A stretch of DNA of 64,000 bases from Candidula unifasciata (Eukaryota > Mollusca > Gastropoda > Stylommatophora > Geomitridae): positions 263,745-327,744 of the forward strand of contig CAJHNH020007512.1 in the NCBI GenBank assembly GCA_905116865.2, given 5' to 3'. Below the pieces are notes generated by a model. It was given only the letters and a program-made list of their open reading frames with translations, made no database searches and was not told the DNA's origin. Position numbers and translations under genes: made by a program. Below, piece by piece: positions 1 through 12,154 of the stretch; the stretch's first letter is position 1, and every line of letters starts with the position of its first letter.

Positions 1-189
1 TCACCCCATCTTTTTCTGTTTTTTCCCCTCCGAAAAGTGATTCCAAATTGTTGCCCGGGCCCTTTTAATGAAATACAACTTTTTACGATTTACAGTATTT
101 CAAAAAAATAACCAAATTAAAATTTTGCTGCTCAACAGAGGTCCCTCAGTAAGCTACTTTGCTCAAGGGGGTAATAAAATAAAAAATTT

Positions 190-877
190 AAAGTAAAAAC
201 CTCGCTTAACGAGCCCCTCTATAACGAGTAATTCGCAAAAAAGGCAAATTTAAAATTTCAAAAGAAAAATTGCTTTAAAGGGAAAAACTTTTTCGCATAA
301 CGATGGCGAGGAGGGGGGAAGCCCCGGATTGTGCGCAGTTCATCTCTGTTTTTAAAACACTCTTTTCCATAGCTCGCAGTGTCGCTTGGTCACACATTTT
401 CTCAAACTTGTTTTTTGTGACATTGTCATAAAACCCTCCAGGCCTAAAAGATTACCTCAAAGATTTAAGTTCCAAGATCATTTCTGCCCCCCAAAACCAC
501 CCGTTACTTCCAGTCCATGGACCAGCAAGTTATTTCTAACTTTAAGAAGCTCTACATAAAGCAGTCTTTCGAGCATTGTTTTCAGGTGATGAAGAGGCCA
601 ACCTCGCTCTCAAATAGTTTTGAAAAAATCACTTCACACACTCGTTGCCTGCCCAAGACTACGCAAGGGTGGGGGTGGGGGTGGGTGGGGTGGGGGGTTT
701 ACCAGTAAACGCCTAACTCTGCTATGTAAGAAGCTTGGGCCGGAGAGCGTTGACGATTTTTTACTTTGCGGGAATTCCATACAGTACTTAACATAGTCAT
801 CGAGATTGTGTCTTTGGCCACTATCATGGCATTGTTAGTGTGGATAACAGTGATATCGAAGAACATGTGGAAGAACA

Positions 878-914
<37 letters not shown>

Positions 915-1490
915 ATCAGCCAAGAGTTTGAACCACCGAGAGCTTATGAAGTTGCATTGTGTTTCACAGCAAGAAGTTTTGGAGGAAATATTTTCAGATT
1001 AGGAGGAGGAGGTCAAAGAAAAGCAACAATCTTCTGGCGAAATAAGAGAAATGCGGAAAGCATGGCAAACTGTTGCACCTTACATTGAGGAGCATCACTC
1101 TAATAAGGAAGTGGCTATGCACACTGCAAATATTTTTAATGATGCTGTGTCACATTTTCGCCAAATACTGAAGCATCGGCAAAAAACAAATGTCTCTGGA
1201 CATCTTTCTAGTAACAAAAAAATATTAGCTATGTATCATAATTATTTCGACTTTTTTGTTTTGTTATCAAATCGAATTCGCATTTCATGTGGGTTCGTTC
1301 CGCGTTTGAATAAAAGATGAAGATTATTCACTCTCCTTAACAATATGTATATAATTGTCTTTGAATAGGCGTTAAACATAGGATTTTGTGAGTATTTTAT
1401 CGAGATGGAAAGCATTATCGTATTTTACATTAATTTATTTGAGAAAAATTGTTTCGCTTAACGAGTATGATTCTGGAACTGTACTATAAT
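190..1490 (+). pseudogene. Degraded Tigger/pogo-type DNA transposon with transposase C-terminus
   Basis: Remnant of a Tc1/mariner-superfamily transposon of the Tigger (CENP-B-like DDE) group. Around 495-560 the frame reads as a worn version of the conserved block that precedes MDQQVISNFKKLY in these transposases. Later pieces read DNSDIEEHVEEHKK (about 840-885) and QQEVLEEIF, then KAWQTVAPYIEEHHSNKEVA and HFRQILKHRQK (to about 1190), typical of the acidic and helical Tigger C-terminus. Frames change several times, a stop interrupts at about 1000, and an A-run of about 30 nt sits at 880-910. The flanks carry the cgcttaacgag motif seen in Tigger ends (near 205 and 1455), and the right end runs into a tgtacta-type terminus near 1485. 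The N-terminal half and the first catalytic aspartates are absent. It is a dead copy. Boundaries are approximate. Confidence 0.75.
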
Positions 1491-1579
1491 TAATAACTGG
1501 TTATAAAGGTCAAATAAATATAGTTTTATATATATATATATATGAAACAATAGGAAATGAATAAACAAGTACTCAAGTC

Positions 1580-1925
1580 TAAGGTGTGGGGGGGGGGATG
1601 GGAGGAGCGCTTACAAATTTTCTGAAGAAGGCGGGGGAGTGGGGGGGGGGGGGGGTCTTTCTGAAAAATGTTGGGGTCTCGTTCAGCGCCCCCCCCCCTC
1701 TCCTTTCCCCAATTATGGAGTGCTCCAGCTTTCCCCGGTCTCTACATAGGAGACACGTTTGAAAATTTTGAGGGGGAGGGGGGAGGAGGAGGGCTCAGTG
1801 GGCAACGGGATTAGGAGACCCGTTGAAAACTTTAGCGGGGGGACGGGGGAGGGGGACTGAGGGGGAGGGGGACTGAGGAGGAGGGCTCAGTGTGCACGGG
1901 ACCCTACCCTTGTCACCTCCCCACC
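1580..1925. repeat. G-rich low-complexity tract
   Basis: Runs of G interrupted by A on the plus strand, with one C-run near 1690. There are several repeats of a gagggggagggggactgag type. It could form G-quadruplexes. No coding signal. Confidence 0.8.
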
Positions 1926-1969
1926 CCACCCCCATCTAGCGATACTTACATCTTTTACTGTTGCGGTGA

Positions 1970-2172
1970 TTCATGTTTTTAGAGACCTGACATTTCATCA
2001 TCTTGCTGTAAATTATGTTTTTAGATACCTGGCATTTCATCATCTTGCTGTAAATTATGTTTTTAGAGACCTGACATTTCATCATCTTGCTGTAAATTAT
2101 GTTTTTAGAGACATGAATTTTCATCATCTTGCTGTAAATTATGTTTTTAGAGACCTGACATTTCATCATCAT
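1970..2172. repeat. 42-bp minisatellite, about 5 copies
   Basis: Unit begins atgtttttagagacctgac and ends tgctgtaaatt. The unit is a multiple of three, so both strands stay open, but the frames are repeats and nothing else supports coding. Confidence 0.9.
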
Positions 2173-2319
2173 TCATGTGACCAGACATGATTGTCTTTCT
2201 GTTTAAATTCTGCTGAATGTTTGCCATGAAATTTATTGGAGAGTTTATGAATTTTACAAAAAGTATTAACTGAGAAAATGTCAAACCAATTTGCTGACGT
2301 CATCGGAAGCTGAGTATGC

Positions 2320-2400
2320 AGTGGGGAATAAATGTCACACGGCGGCTGTATGTGAAAGGTTCGAGTCTAAGTTTCCGATGTCGGGCCCCAATTGTTGACT
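2320..2400 (+). repeat. Possible tRNA-derived SINE fragment
   Basis: Contains ggttcgagtct, which matches the Pol III B-box consensus, about 25 nt downstream of a GC-rich head. No tail or target duplication was recognised. Weak call. Confidence 0.3.
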
Positions 2401-2604
2401 TTCATGTTTCTGGAATATTTGTAGCATACAGCTCACACAGTTCCTACTGAGTTCTGGTCTTTAAAATGAAATGCGTGCCATAATGTGGTAGCTTTGATCT
2501 GGCGTTGCTAGGAAACAAGACGCAGTGGGAAAGCTAGCCCGATAATGTAATGGTGATGTAACATGGTCGGCCCTAACATATTCTACACCAGTTATCTCCA
2601 ACCG

Positions 2605-3215
2605 GTTTAGGTGGCGCTTGAAACAATTGATGGCAACACACTTCACCCCCCTGCCCTCAGCCAACAATTAACGGCACTATCCTCTTCCCCCCCCCCCCCC
2701 TTTTTTTTTTCTCTCGGCCAACAATATATTGTTGTATACTACCCCCCCCCCCCTCTCGGCCAACAATTGATGGCAACACACTTCACCCCCCTGCCCTCGG
2801 CCAACAATTAACGGCACTATCCTCTCCCCCCCCCCCTTTTTTTTTTTTTCTCTCGGCCAACAATATATTGTTGTAAACTACCCCCCCCCCTCTCGGCCAA
2901 CAATTGATGGCAACACACTTCACCCCCCCTCCCCTCAGCCAACAATTAACGGCACTATCCTCTTCCCCCCCCCCTTTTTTTTCTCTCGGCCAACAATGTA
3001 TTGTTGTAAACTACCCCCACCCCCACCCTCTCGGCCAACAATTGATGGCAACACACACTTCACCCCCCCGCCCTCAGCCAACAATTAACGGCACTACCAT
3101 CTCCCCCCCCCCCTTTTCTCTCGGCCAACAATGTATTGTAGTAAACTACCCCCCCCCCTTTTCCCCTCTCGGCCAACAATTTATGGTAATATACTACCCC
3201 TCCCCCTCCTCCCGC
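2605..3215. repeat. About 125-bp tandem repeat with C and T homopolymers, 4-5 copies
   Basis: Each unit has ggccaacaattgatggcaac, a C-rich stretch, caacaattaacggcactatc, a C-run followed by a T-run, and caacaatatattgttgta. The C and T runs differ in length between copies. A three-base theme (ccaacaat) recurs inside the unit, so the unit itself is built from shorter repeats. Confidence 0.9.
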
Positions 3216-3349
3216 CACCAACCCTCATCCAAGAGTTTATGACACGAATCACACGAAGGTCACACGTTTATGGAAAGATCCCGCCCACCCCCCCCCCCCC
3301 AAAAAAAATGTTAATAAAAAGAGGACAAAAAGAAAATCGCAAGAGAGGA

Positions 3350-3351
3350 GG

Positions 3352-3398
<47 letters not shown>

Positions 3399-3408
3399 AA
3401 AAAAAAAA
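3350..3408. repeat. Poly-C run followed by poly-A run
   Basis: About 36 consecutive C residues followed directly by about 20 A residues. Length is likely unreliable in any assembly. Confidence 0.9.
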
Positions 3409-3414
3409 ACTGAG

Positions 3415-4450
3415 AACTGAGACAAAGGACACTTGAATTCAGAGTGTCAAATAACACAAGAAACAATCACCATCACAGTGTAGACAAACATGGTGACATC
3501 ATAATAACAGTTTCAACATGGTCACCCCACATTTGACATGCACCAGAGAGGGGCAGCAGTTTGTTATCCCTGGTTCGACCAGTAAATGGGCGAATCCTCT
3601 CGAAGTTTCTCTGCGAATGAAGGCCCAGAATGTTGAAGCAGGTCCGTGAGTACAGTAAGTGTGTAAGCTGACTAGGAAGTTTCAAAACCGCGCGATTTCT
3701 GCGACAGTTTACATCCGGGTCAGTCAGATAAAGTAGTGACCCCAGCGCAAATTATAGACAAACAGAAACAAACTATACTAAAAATTTTTTAATGCGGTTG
3801 ATAGCTTTACAGCATTTTACAACTCTTGTTTAAGTTTTAAACAATTAATACTTTAACATAAATAAATCTCCAGACCTGCAACATATTTCCAAACTGGCTG
3901 AATAATTTCGACAGACAATTTACCAGATGTCTGTGTGTGACAACCTGGCTCAATATGGCCTCGATCCTGGCCCGAAAAACTGACCTCTGATTTAAATATG
4001 CCCTTTATGGACTAATGACCACCCATTCCCTCCTCCCCTCCCCCTCCCTCTATAATAATAGAAGCAAACGGTTTTTCCGGCAGGCATGTCAGCCATTGTG
4101 TCGCCGGCGTGGCCAATTATCTCTGGGTAAACATGCCAATCGGCAATCACGGCTCCACCGATGGAGATTGCAGCGGGCCAGGATTTATAGCCGGGGAAAA
4201 CCGGGGCAAACAATTACAGCTTGTGTGATGCCATTGCATTGTGCAACCTAGTGGTTAATGTACAAAACTAACTGTAACGAGGTAAATTGTTTCATAATTT
4301 TAAATAACGGAATTATAACGACCTCTTTATAATCATTTTTCTCGACGCAATATAACTAATTATCTTCCAATTGTATTTGAGATTTTCTTTAAGTGTAGTT
4401 AACATAACAGGGGGAATGAAGAGAGGACACACGCAGGCAATAGATAAGAG
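3415..4450. other. Non-repetitive stretch, nothing recognised
   Basis: Short frames only, no splice-consistent protein similarity seen on either strand. A C/T-rich patch lies at 4020-4055. Confidence 0.5.
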
Positions 4451-4454
4451 ATTA

Positions 4455-4805
4455 AAATGAGGGACACGGACATGAGGGAGTAATCATTGCTACAGTTGCA
4501 CAAGACAAGCGAATCTGCACTGGAGATAAACGAAGCACTGTCGATGGCTTAAACAAAAGATTTCTGTCAGTGATTGTAAGGAGACAATCTAAATTCTTTG
4601 GCGATGTCATGAGTTGCAGACAACTGGAGTGCATCGTGATTGTGGGAAAGTTGGAGGGGGCAAAGGCAGACTGAGGTAAACAAAATTCTGGATAATTTGA
4701 CATCATAGCATGAAAGCGCGTCTGTGTCAAAACGAGACAGAAGCTTATAGGTGACCTGGCTACATACGCCATACGTCGTGGACTACAGGAAGAAATCACA
4801 GGATC
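4455..4805 (+). pseudogene. LINE reverse transcriptase C-terminal fragment
   Basis: The plus strand reads RRQSKFFGDVMSCRQLEC then IVIVGKLEGAKAD, followed after frame damage by IGDLATYAIRRGLQEEI. This is the segment that follows the RT domain in many non-LTR retrotransposons (basic residues, F-F-G-H-V-M, then a K-x-E-G-R-R-type block). It is truncated at its 5' end and has lost its frame. Clade not assigned. Confidence 0.55.
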
Positions 4806-5419
4806 ATAGATTTGTTAATCTTTGCTGCATTTTTGTAAAACTATACAACAGAAACTGAAAATCAAACACTGCGCTTGTGGTTTGACCCTCTCACAATTAT
4901 CTTATTGAGTTGCCGTGATCGCTTGCATCTATCAATCATACCTGAGTTGTCAAATGGACGGAAAACCTATAAATTGACCTCGCACGATGACTTTTAGCAA
5001 GCTATCGCTCTAATACGATCTACAAATTATAGCCAGTCTCAATCACAGTTAAACTTTCTCAGAAGGTGTTGATGAGTCGTTGATGGTCTACACGAGCTGC
5101 AACCGCTACAGCTTCTGTCAAAACCGAAGAGCGTTTGTTTACTCCCAAGTTAAAACATCCGACGTTTTTTTTTTTTTTGGTGGCTTCATTTTAAGGCTGG
5201 CTGAATATCGACTGTAGCAGATGTGGAAGATGTTTGGGGAATTTCCCTAGAAGGGTTGGCGCTAAAGTGAGATCAACAAACTATCTCCAGATAATCAATA
5301 CAGTTTACAGTCTCAGAGTTTTCGGTTGCTCTTCACTTTAGCTCTCTTCGTTCTCATATCTTTTTTTTTTCTCCTTCTCCATCTTCCACTTGCACAATTC
5401 TCTTCCTACCGGTGTTTTT
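4806..5419. other. Intergenic, nothing recognised
   Basis: No coding similarity, only short homopolymer T runs near 5165 and 5360. Confidence 0.5.
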
Positions 5420-5661
5420 GTAACGTCCTCCGCCCCTCTCTTTAGCGTAGTTGGCTAAACCGGAATGCGCGGTGACCAGGTGACGAGCTCCTTGTGGTCC
5501 GGGTTCACTCCCGGGGATACGCAGAAAGGCCACATTTCTCCCAGATTTACAGTATTCACAATGGAATCAAGACCGAAAGGTTGCGATATCCATAATACCG
5601 AGCCTAAGGGTTAACAACTCATGGCTTCTGCATACTAAAACAAACAAACGTAACGTCCTCC
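5420..5661 (+). mobile_element. tRNA-derived SINE with 12-bp target-site duplication
   Basis: The element at 5432-5649 has a tRNA-like head with an A-box-like tagcgtagttggc and a B-box ggtccgggttcactcc. It ends in an aaac-rich tail. It is bounded by gtaacgtcctcc at 5420-5431 and 5650-5661, a perfect 12-bp duplication, as expected for LINE-driven insertion. The 3' body ends aacaactcatggcttc, a segment found again at 21781. A related head lies at 7221. Confidence 0.8.
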
Positions 5662-6110
5662 TTCTCATATTCACCCTCCACCTCCCCCACCCCTTGTCGC
5701 TCCCCCCATATCTCATCTTTGGCTTGCCTACATCATATCACGGTTAACGTTCATCCATCTCTCTCACATGCATGGTGCTAACTGCTTTTTCTTAAAGTGT
5801 TTATTTTCCGTCTCTCAGTGATCATTCACGCAGACCAGACTTTCTTTCTTTGCAAATAAAAGAGAGAGAGAGAGAGATAAAACATGACGATTCGATGTTT
5901 GTGACTGACGAAGGAGAGCCAGTGAGACACTTTGCCCTGCATGTGAATGCACGAGTTGATACACAGGCATGTAATAAATAGACTGTCAATAAAGACAAAT
6001 CCTTGAGACTCACAAAGGTTGCCAGTAAGCAATATCCGACCTCATGAAAACTGCAGACAAGCGTGAATGAATCTTGTGATCACGTGATTCTCTACAACGA
6101 TTTTAATTGG
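5662..6110. other. Intergenic, nothing recognised
   Basis: Pyrimidine-rich start, a short (GA)n run near 5865, no coding similarity. Confidence 0.5.
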
Positions 6111-6174
6111 AAAGATGTCTGTAGCCGGAAGTGATCATATCAGGCTAGTTGTTTCTCCCGTGCCCACACCAACA

Positions 6175-6610
6175 GGAGACAATCTAGTCATGTCGTTAGA
6201 AGACAATCTACATCTTTGTAAGAAAACAATCTACGTTCTGTTATCAAAGGATAATTTACATTCTGTTGTTATTAAAAACAAATATACATTCCGACATCAA
6301 GGGACAATCTACATTCTGATATCGAGAGACAATCTACATTCTGTTATTGAGAGACAATCTACATTCTGTCATCAAGAGACAATATACATTCTGTTATCAA
6401 GAGACAATCTAAATCATGTCATCAAGAGACAATCTACATTTTGTCATCAAGAGACAATCTGTATTCTGTACATTCTGTCATCAAGAGACAATTTACATTC
6501 TGTTATCAAGAGACAATCTACATTCTGTCATCAAGACGCAATCTACACCCTGTTGTCGAAAGACAATCTACATTCTGTCATCAAGAACCAATCTATAATC
6601 TGTCATCAGA
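6175..6610. repeat. 24/25-bp minisatellite
   Basis: Unit is close to gagacaatctacattctg plus tcatcaa. About 17 copies with many substitutions and 24/25-nt length changes. The overlapping frames on the plus strand are repeat artefacts. Confidence 0.9.
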
Positions 6611-6784
6611 AGTAGCCATTCTACTCTTGACGTCGGTCGTGACAAGTGGAACATTGTATACATCGTGACGGTTGAAAAGTCAGAGGAGACAAACATTAGA
6701 GGAAAACCGAAACAAAAACATATTGGACAGTCTGACCTTATAATAGGGGGGATCAAATGTTTAAGAACTGTTCAAAAATACACA

Positions 6785-7170
6785 AGACAGAAGGCTGTGG
6801 ATAGACAAGACTACCTACCAGCGTCACATTCATAGACTATAGGAAGACAGGAGACAGAAGGTTGTGGATAGACAAGACTACCTACCAGCGTCACCTTCAT
6901 GGACTATAGGAAGACAGGAGACAGAAGGTTGTGGATAGACAAGACTACCAGCGTCACCTTCATGGACTATAGGAAGACAGGAGACAGAAGGTTGTGGATA
7001 GAAAGGACTACCAGCGCCACTTTCATGGACTATAGGAAGACAGAAGACAGAAGGTTGTGGATAGACAAGACTACCTACAAGCGTCACATTCATGGACTAT
7101 AGGAAGACAGGAGACAGAAGGTTGTGGATAGACATGACAAACAACGTCACTCGTCATGGATTATAAGAAG
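6785..7170. repeat. 63/67-bp minisatellite, about 5-6 copies
   Basis: Unit contains ggaagacaggagacagaagg then ttgtggatagacaagacta and catggactata. Copies differ by presence of a cctac insertion, giving two length classes. Confidence 0.9.
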
Positions 7171-7220
7171 AAAAATTTTACTTTCTCCGCCATATAGATA
7201 CATTTTATATGGGAACAGTT

Positions 7221-7299
7221 GCCCGCCTCGCTAGCTCAGTTGGTTAAACCTGACTTCGCGGCGACCAGGTGACGAACTCTTTGTGGTCCGGGTTCACAG
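7221..7299 (+). mobile_element. SINE head fragment, same family as the 5432 copy
   Basis: Shows tagctcagttgg (A-box) and ggtccgggttcac (B-box) in tRNA spacing, with gcgaccaggtgacgaactc between them as in the 5432 element. The 3' body does not match, so this copy is truncated or a chimera. Confidence 0.75.
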
Positions 7300-7374
7300 T
7301 ACAGTTTTGTTTGATTTCTTCATGACATAGATGACATTTCTAGGGAAAAAGTTGTTTTTTTTTTCTTTTTCCAT

Positions 7375-7480
7375 CATATGGATGATTTTTTCTGTGGGAA
7401 AACAGATCAGATTTAGCAGTAACTCCAGGGATGTTTTTTTCTGTGGGAAAACAGATCAGATTTAGCAGTAACTCCAGGGA
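7375..7480. repeat. Tandem duplication of about 54 bp
   Basis: Two near-identical copies of a unit running from ttttttctgtgggaaaacag to taactccagggatg. Confidence 0.85.
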
Positions 7481-7639
7481 TGGGTAATAGCTGTGCCATA
7501 TGTCAAGTCAAGAGGGTCTTCATAATTTACCGAGTTATCCTCCATCTCTCTCCGTAAAACAGCTAGCTGTGTGAAAATAACGTCGCATAATGCACGAACT
7601 GCGTATCTCTAGCGACGACCCCTATGGATCTCTGCAGAA

Positions 7640-7750
7640 ATTACATTTGTGAACTGAATGACGCGCCGTGAGACGAACCCAGGATCTTCGAGAGCGAGGC
7701 AAACGGTGTGACCATCCAGCACGGAGATAGAGACACGGACATGAAGATTT
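7640..7750 (-). mobile_element. Probable tRNA-derived SINE, minus strand
   Basis: The minus strand reads ccgtttgcctcgctctcg and then tcctgggttcgtctcac, a B-box-like element at tRNA spacing from the head. Confidence 0.45.
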
Positions 7751-7904
7751 GTACGTTCTTCTCTATGTTCATGGGTACATATGCTCATCATCATTAGTTC
7801 CTTGCTCATACATATTCATTTTGTGGCTGTCGGTAATTGATTTAAAGGAACCCTGTCTGTGAAATAGACTTGTTGGGTATTTAGGGGTAGACCTTTATTT
7901 TATA

Positions 7905-7975
7905 GACCAACCGGCACTGGCTGGGTGACCAACCGGCACTGGGTGGGTGACCAACCGGCACTGGCTGGCTGATGT
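7905..7975. repeat. 22-bp tandem repeat, about 3 copies
   Basis: Unit gaccaaccggcactggctgg plus gt. Confidence 0.85.
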
Positions 7976-8049
7976 GGTCAACATCACGATAGCCGGTGTA
8001 TCGGGAACTCTTTAAAGGTTAGGTCGGCCCCTGAGCTGAGGTCATTTTG

Positions 8050-8145
8050 GAGAGGAAACAGCAGTTTGGCTGGGTCAAGACCCGAACCCACGACCCTCCA
8101 GATCCGCAGGCGAGCCACTCAACGGCGGCTCCATCCGTCAGTGTT
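8050..8145 (-). mobile_element. Probable tRNA-derived SINE, minus strand
   Basis: The minus strand has gagtggctcgcctgcgga followed by gtcgtgggttcgggtcttg, an A-box/B-box pair at tRNA distance. The plus-strand frame over this stretch is not a gene. Confidence 0.5.
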
Positions 8146-8231
8146 GATCGGAGTTATCTTGATGATCGACACCTACGTCAGTGTCCAGTAACCATGACTT
8201 TAGTTCATGTTCTGCCTAAATTATTGTAGAC

Positions 8232-8242
8232 ATGCTCTTGTG

Positions 8243-8274
<32 letters not shown>

Positions 8275-8375
8275 CGTGTGTGTGTGCGTGTGTGTGTGTG
8301 TGTATGGTGTGTGTGTATGGTGTGTGTGTATGGTTTGCATGTGGTGTGTGTGTGGTGTGTATGTGTGTGTTAGCA
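8232..8375. repeat. (TG)n microsatellite
   Basis: TG dinucleotide run with interruptions (tgtatggtg, gcgtg). Confidence 0.95.
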
Positions 8376-9180
8376 TGTGAAAGTATTTTCTGGGTAGGAA
8401 TTCTCAGTGAAGAATTTGTTGAGTATTTCATCATAATGAATTGTTTTCTGTGCGGGAATGTATGAAATGGCTTTATATGATGGGGGTTGTTTAATGGTAG
8501 AAGCAGAAAGACCAAACAAGACCAAGACGTGCGTTTTTCCTAACTTGGAAAGAAAGCAAATATCAAGTTAAGGTACATGTCAAACCAACAGATGCAAGGA
8601 AAATGCCGGAAATCAAAGACACCCATCTCATCTGCTTCTTGGGGTAGCCGTTTGTTAGACTTAGATTACATACTTCCATCTCAAGCATTCTGAAACATTT
8701 CATTCGTGTCCCTTCCGTCTCTGCCGAGGCATAATGAACCATCCTTTCTATGCCGCAGTTCCTGGTCAAATAATGTATTTTTGCACGACAGTTTGGTTTG
8801 AAAATCTTAAAAAAAATGAAATATCGCAGATGATGCCAATTTCTGAGGCGCTGTCAGGGATAACTCAGATAATGTGGTATTTAATCGAGCGAGCTTGGGC
8901 CAGTAATAAAATCAATATAATTTTTATTTGCGGAAATGTTCGCAAGTTACGGTCCATCAAACAGGAATCTCAACCTTTAAGCAGTCTTTGATAACTGAGA
9001 ATATGTAATCTTATGGTATTACAATCGATGTTAGAGCACACTAGGAATTCCCATGCGTGCTCAGTCCTCTCATGCAGCAGCCAGTCTAGACAATATTTAC
9101 CCTGAAGTCTGCAGTGGCTGGTATTGGCGACTGCTGTTTTTTTTTTTTTTTTACTAATACAATTTTCAGTATTGTATTGT
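8376..9180. other. Intergenic, nothing recognised
   Basis: A T-run lies at 9138-9155. No coding or RNA signal recognised. Confidence 0.5.
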
Positions 9181-9189
9181 TATATTTTG

Positions 9190-10290
9190 CTATTTGTTTA
9201 ACTCGGAGCAATATTATTTCCTCACAGACATGACTGGTATACATGCATCGAATCTGTTTAACTCGGAGCAATATTATTTCCTCACAGACATGACTGGTAT
9301 ACATGCACGCCAATTGTTTAACTCGGAGCAATATTATTTCCTCACAGACATGACTGGTATACATGCACGCGAATCTGTTTAACTCGGAGCAATATTATTT
9401 CCTCACAGACATGACTGGTATACATGCACGCCAATCTGTTTAACTCGGAGCAATATTATTTCATCACAGACATGACTGGTATACATGCACACCAATCTGT
9501 TTAACTCGGAGCAATATTATTTCCTCACAGACATGACTGGTATACATGCACGCGAATCTGTTTAACTCGGAGCAAAATTATTTCCTCACAGACATGACTG
9601 GTATACATGCACGCGAATCTGTTTAACTCGGAGCAATATTATTTCCTAACAGACATGACTGGTATACATGCACGCGAATCTGTTTAACTCGGAGCAATAT
9701 TATTTTCTCACAGACATGACTGGTATACATGCACGCCAATCTGTTTAACTCGGAGCAATATTATTTCCTCACAGACATGACTGGTATACATGCACGCGAA
9801 TCTGTTTAACTCGGAGCAATATTATTTCCTCACAGACATGACTGGTATACATGCACGCGAATCTGTTTAACTCGGAGCAATATTATTTCCTCACAGACAT
9901 GACTGGTATACATGCACACCAATCTGTTTAACTCGGAGCAATATTATTTCCTCACAGACATGACTGGTACACATGCACGCCAATCTGTTTAACTCGGAGC
10001 AATATTATTTCCTCACAGACATGACTGGTATACATGCACGCCAATTGTTTAACTCGGAGCAATATTATTTCCTCACAGACATGACTGGTATACATGCACG
10101 CTATTTGTTTAACTCGGAGCAATATTATTTCCTCACAGACATGACTGGTATACATGCACGCGAATCTGTTTAACTCGGAGCAATATTATTTCCTCACAGA
10201 CATGACTGGTATACATGCACGCTATTTGTTTAACTCGGAGCAATATTATTTCCTCACAGACATGACTGGTATACATGCACTCCAATTTGT
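9190..10290. repeat. 60/61-bp minisatellite, about 18 copies
   Basis: Unit runs tgtttaactcggagcaatat, tatttcctcacagacatgac, tggtatacatgcacgcgaat. Most copies are nearly identical. Differences are concentrated at the unit junction (gaat, ccaat, accaat, ctatt, caat), and the shorter junctions give the 60-bp copies. The 60-bp class occurs at both ends of the array. Confidence 0.95.
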
Positions 10291-12150
10291 TTTAAAGTTT
10301 TTTGTAACCTGCCTTGTTGCTTTGTGGGTGACCTCAGACCATCGCTGACCATTTATATGGGCAGTAATAGCCGCACACTGCAGACAGCAGGAGCTTGACC
10401 AGTAACTTGACGGAGGGTAAACCAGGGGGAGGGGGTGGCAAAACGCCAGAGAACGGATGGTGATTATTTGAATTAGGCTTAAAGTGAGCCTAAAGTCTGG
10501 CCACTGAGCATTAAAAGGCCAACGCACCCGGGACCGGTCTCATTTTGACTTTCCGGACTGAACCTGCAGGCGCAAGAGACCTCGCTCAGCCAGCGGCTGA
10601 TGCACGATAATGCACTCAGCAGCACGTGTTCGAGCGACTGCGTGGTGATTAACGGTTAGATTGGCTCGTTGATGATGATGGTGGTACTTTTTTTTATAGT
10701 TAGCCCTGAATTTGTCTCTTGTGGTTAAACCGCGTAGAGATATGTCAATGTGTATCATTGCTCGGAGATATTTAATTTTATGTCGCTAGAAGCGAACCAT
10801 CATTTATGTTAGTTGGTGCTTAATGCGTGGCCTGTGTAGACACGATATTGATCGTTAATGTGTTGTTGTTTATGACCCACGCTGATATTATGTTATGTAA
10901 AATAAACAGATGTTCAGTGGGATAGTTATAGTTCCAGATGCTTGATTTAATATAGAGCTCGTTCATGCACGTGGTTTTGCCTGGGTGAATGTAGTCATGT
11001 AGTTAGGTTATTGTTATTTAACTCACCATATAGATATCCTCTGTCTGGGCCAAGAATAAAAGATTTCATGGTCCCTGCGCAGAAGAACCCTTGTCTTTTC
11101 TTTGCTTTCCTGTTATTGCTGTTCAGCGGGAAACTATTACTTTTTGTCCTAACCACACTTTTCTTTAGCCTCCTACTTCAGTGTTTTTCATTGTCTTTCT
11201 TTCCTCTAGCACACGTTGGACACCATTTGAAAGGGGTTTCCTCATCCGAATGATAGCACTTTGTGTCACCGGGTGTGTAGTTGTGTAGTCCTGACGGGGT
11301 TGAATGTTACCCCCTGACAGTTATAATCATTCAACACTTGCAGCTTTGCAGAAGAATGATGAAGATACCTTGAACAGTCATAATCAGTCATCTAAATGTG
11401 TTATTTGTTGTGTTCAAAGCTGAGACAGAGAGTCAGTATACTCAAAATATCGAATGTTTCGGTAGAATTCTGAGACAATTGGACAGGATCTGCAGGGAAC
11501 AGACGGGGAAATATTCAATACAGAAACTCAGCATGCCATGACAAACTATTTGTTCACTACTGGTTTCACTACTACTGGTTTCACTGTGTTGTAGACAGCC
11601 TGATGTGCAGCAACCTGATCGCCATGACCAGTCGACAAGACATTTAATTACAATAAGGAGTGTATGTCAACACGTCAATAAATCTAAACAACACGAATCA
11701 GCACCAGACATGATCGCCCACTCCAGCCTAGACGAAGTTTGAAGTTACGGACATTTCCAACGCCAGTCTCAGAGATATTTATTTTAGCTGGTTCAAGAGT
11801 GGACATTTCCATACTCATTATGTCCATAATGGAGAGGAATTGCAAATACAATTGTGTGTGTCCGGGATTGCTCCATCTCCTGGCTCTGGCCAGCTAGACT
11901 TTGGTCTAGTTCTTGCTCACACACTTGATAATCAAGTCCATGCGGGCAACCCGGCTCTTACTACCAGTATCATGAAAGGGGAATATGTTATGAAAGCCCA
12001 CCCTTCGCCGAGCTTCTGTCGTTGGCACTCTCCTTTCTTAGGATCAATAAGAGTAGAGAGCTTATCACATTTGCTGGAAACGTCTGAAGAATCACTGGCT
12101 AGACGCAAGGAACAACAGTTGTTGGAGCAAATACTACAGCTTGTATGTCA
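10291..12150. other. Long non-repetitive stretch, nothing recognised
   Basis: No frame shows recognised protein similarity. The plus-strand frame at 11011-11253 is hydrophobic but has no homology I recognise and no splice support. A short duplication (ctactggtttcac) lies at 11565. Confidence 0.45.
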
Positions 12151-12154
12151 CTGT

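Noticed and set aside
7221..7299. Functional tRNA gene
   Set aside because: Has A- and B-box-like parts but no acceptor-stem pairing or credible anticodon arm. It matches the SINE at 5432.
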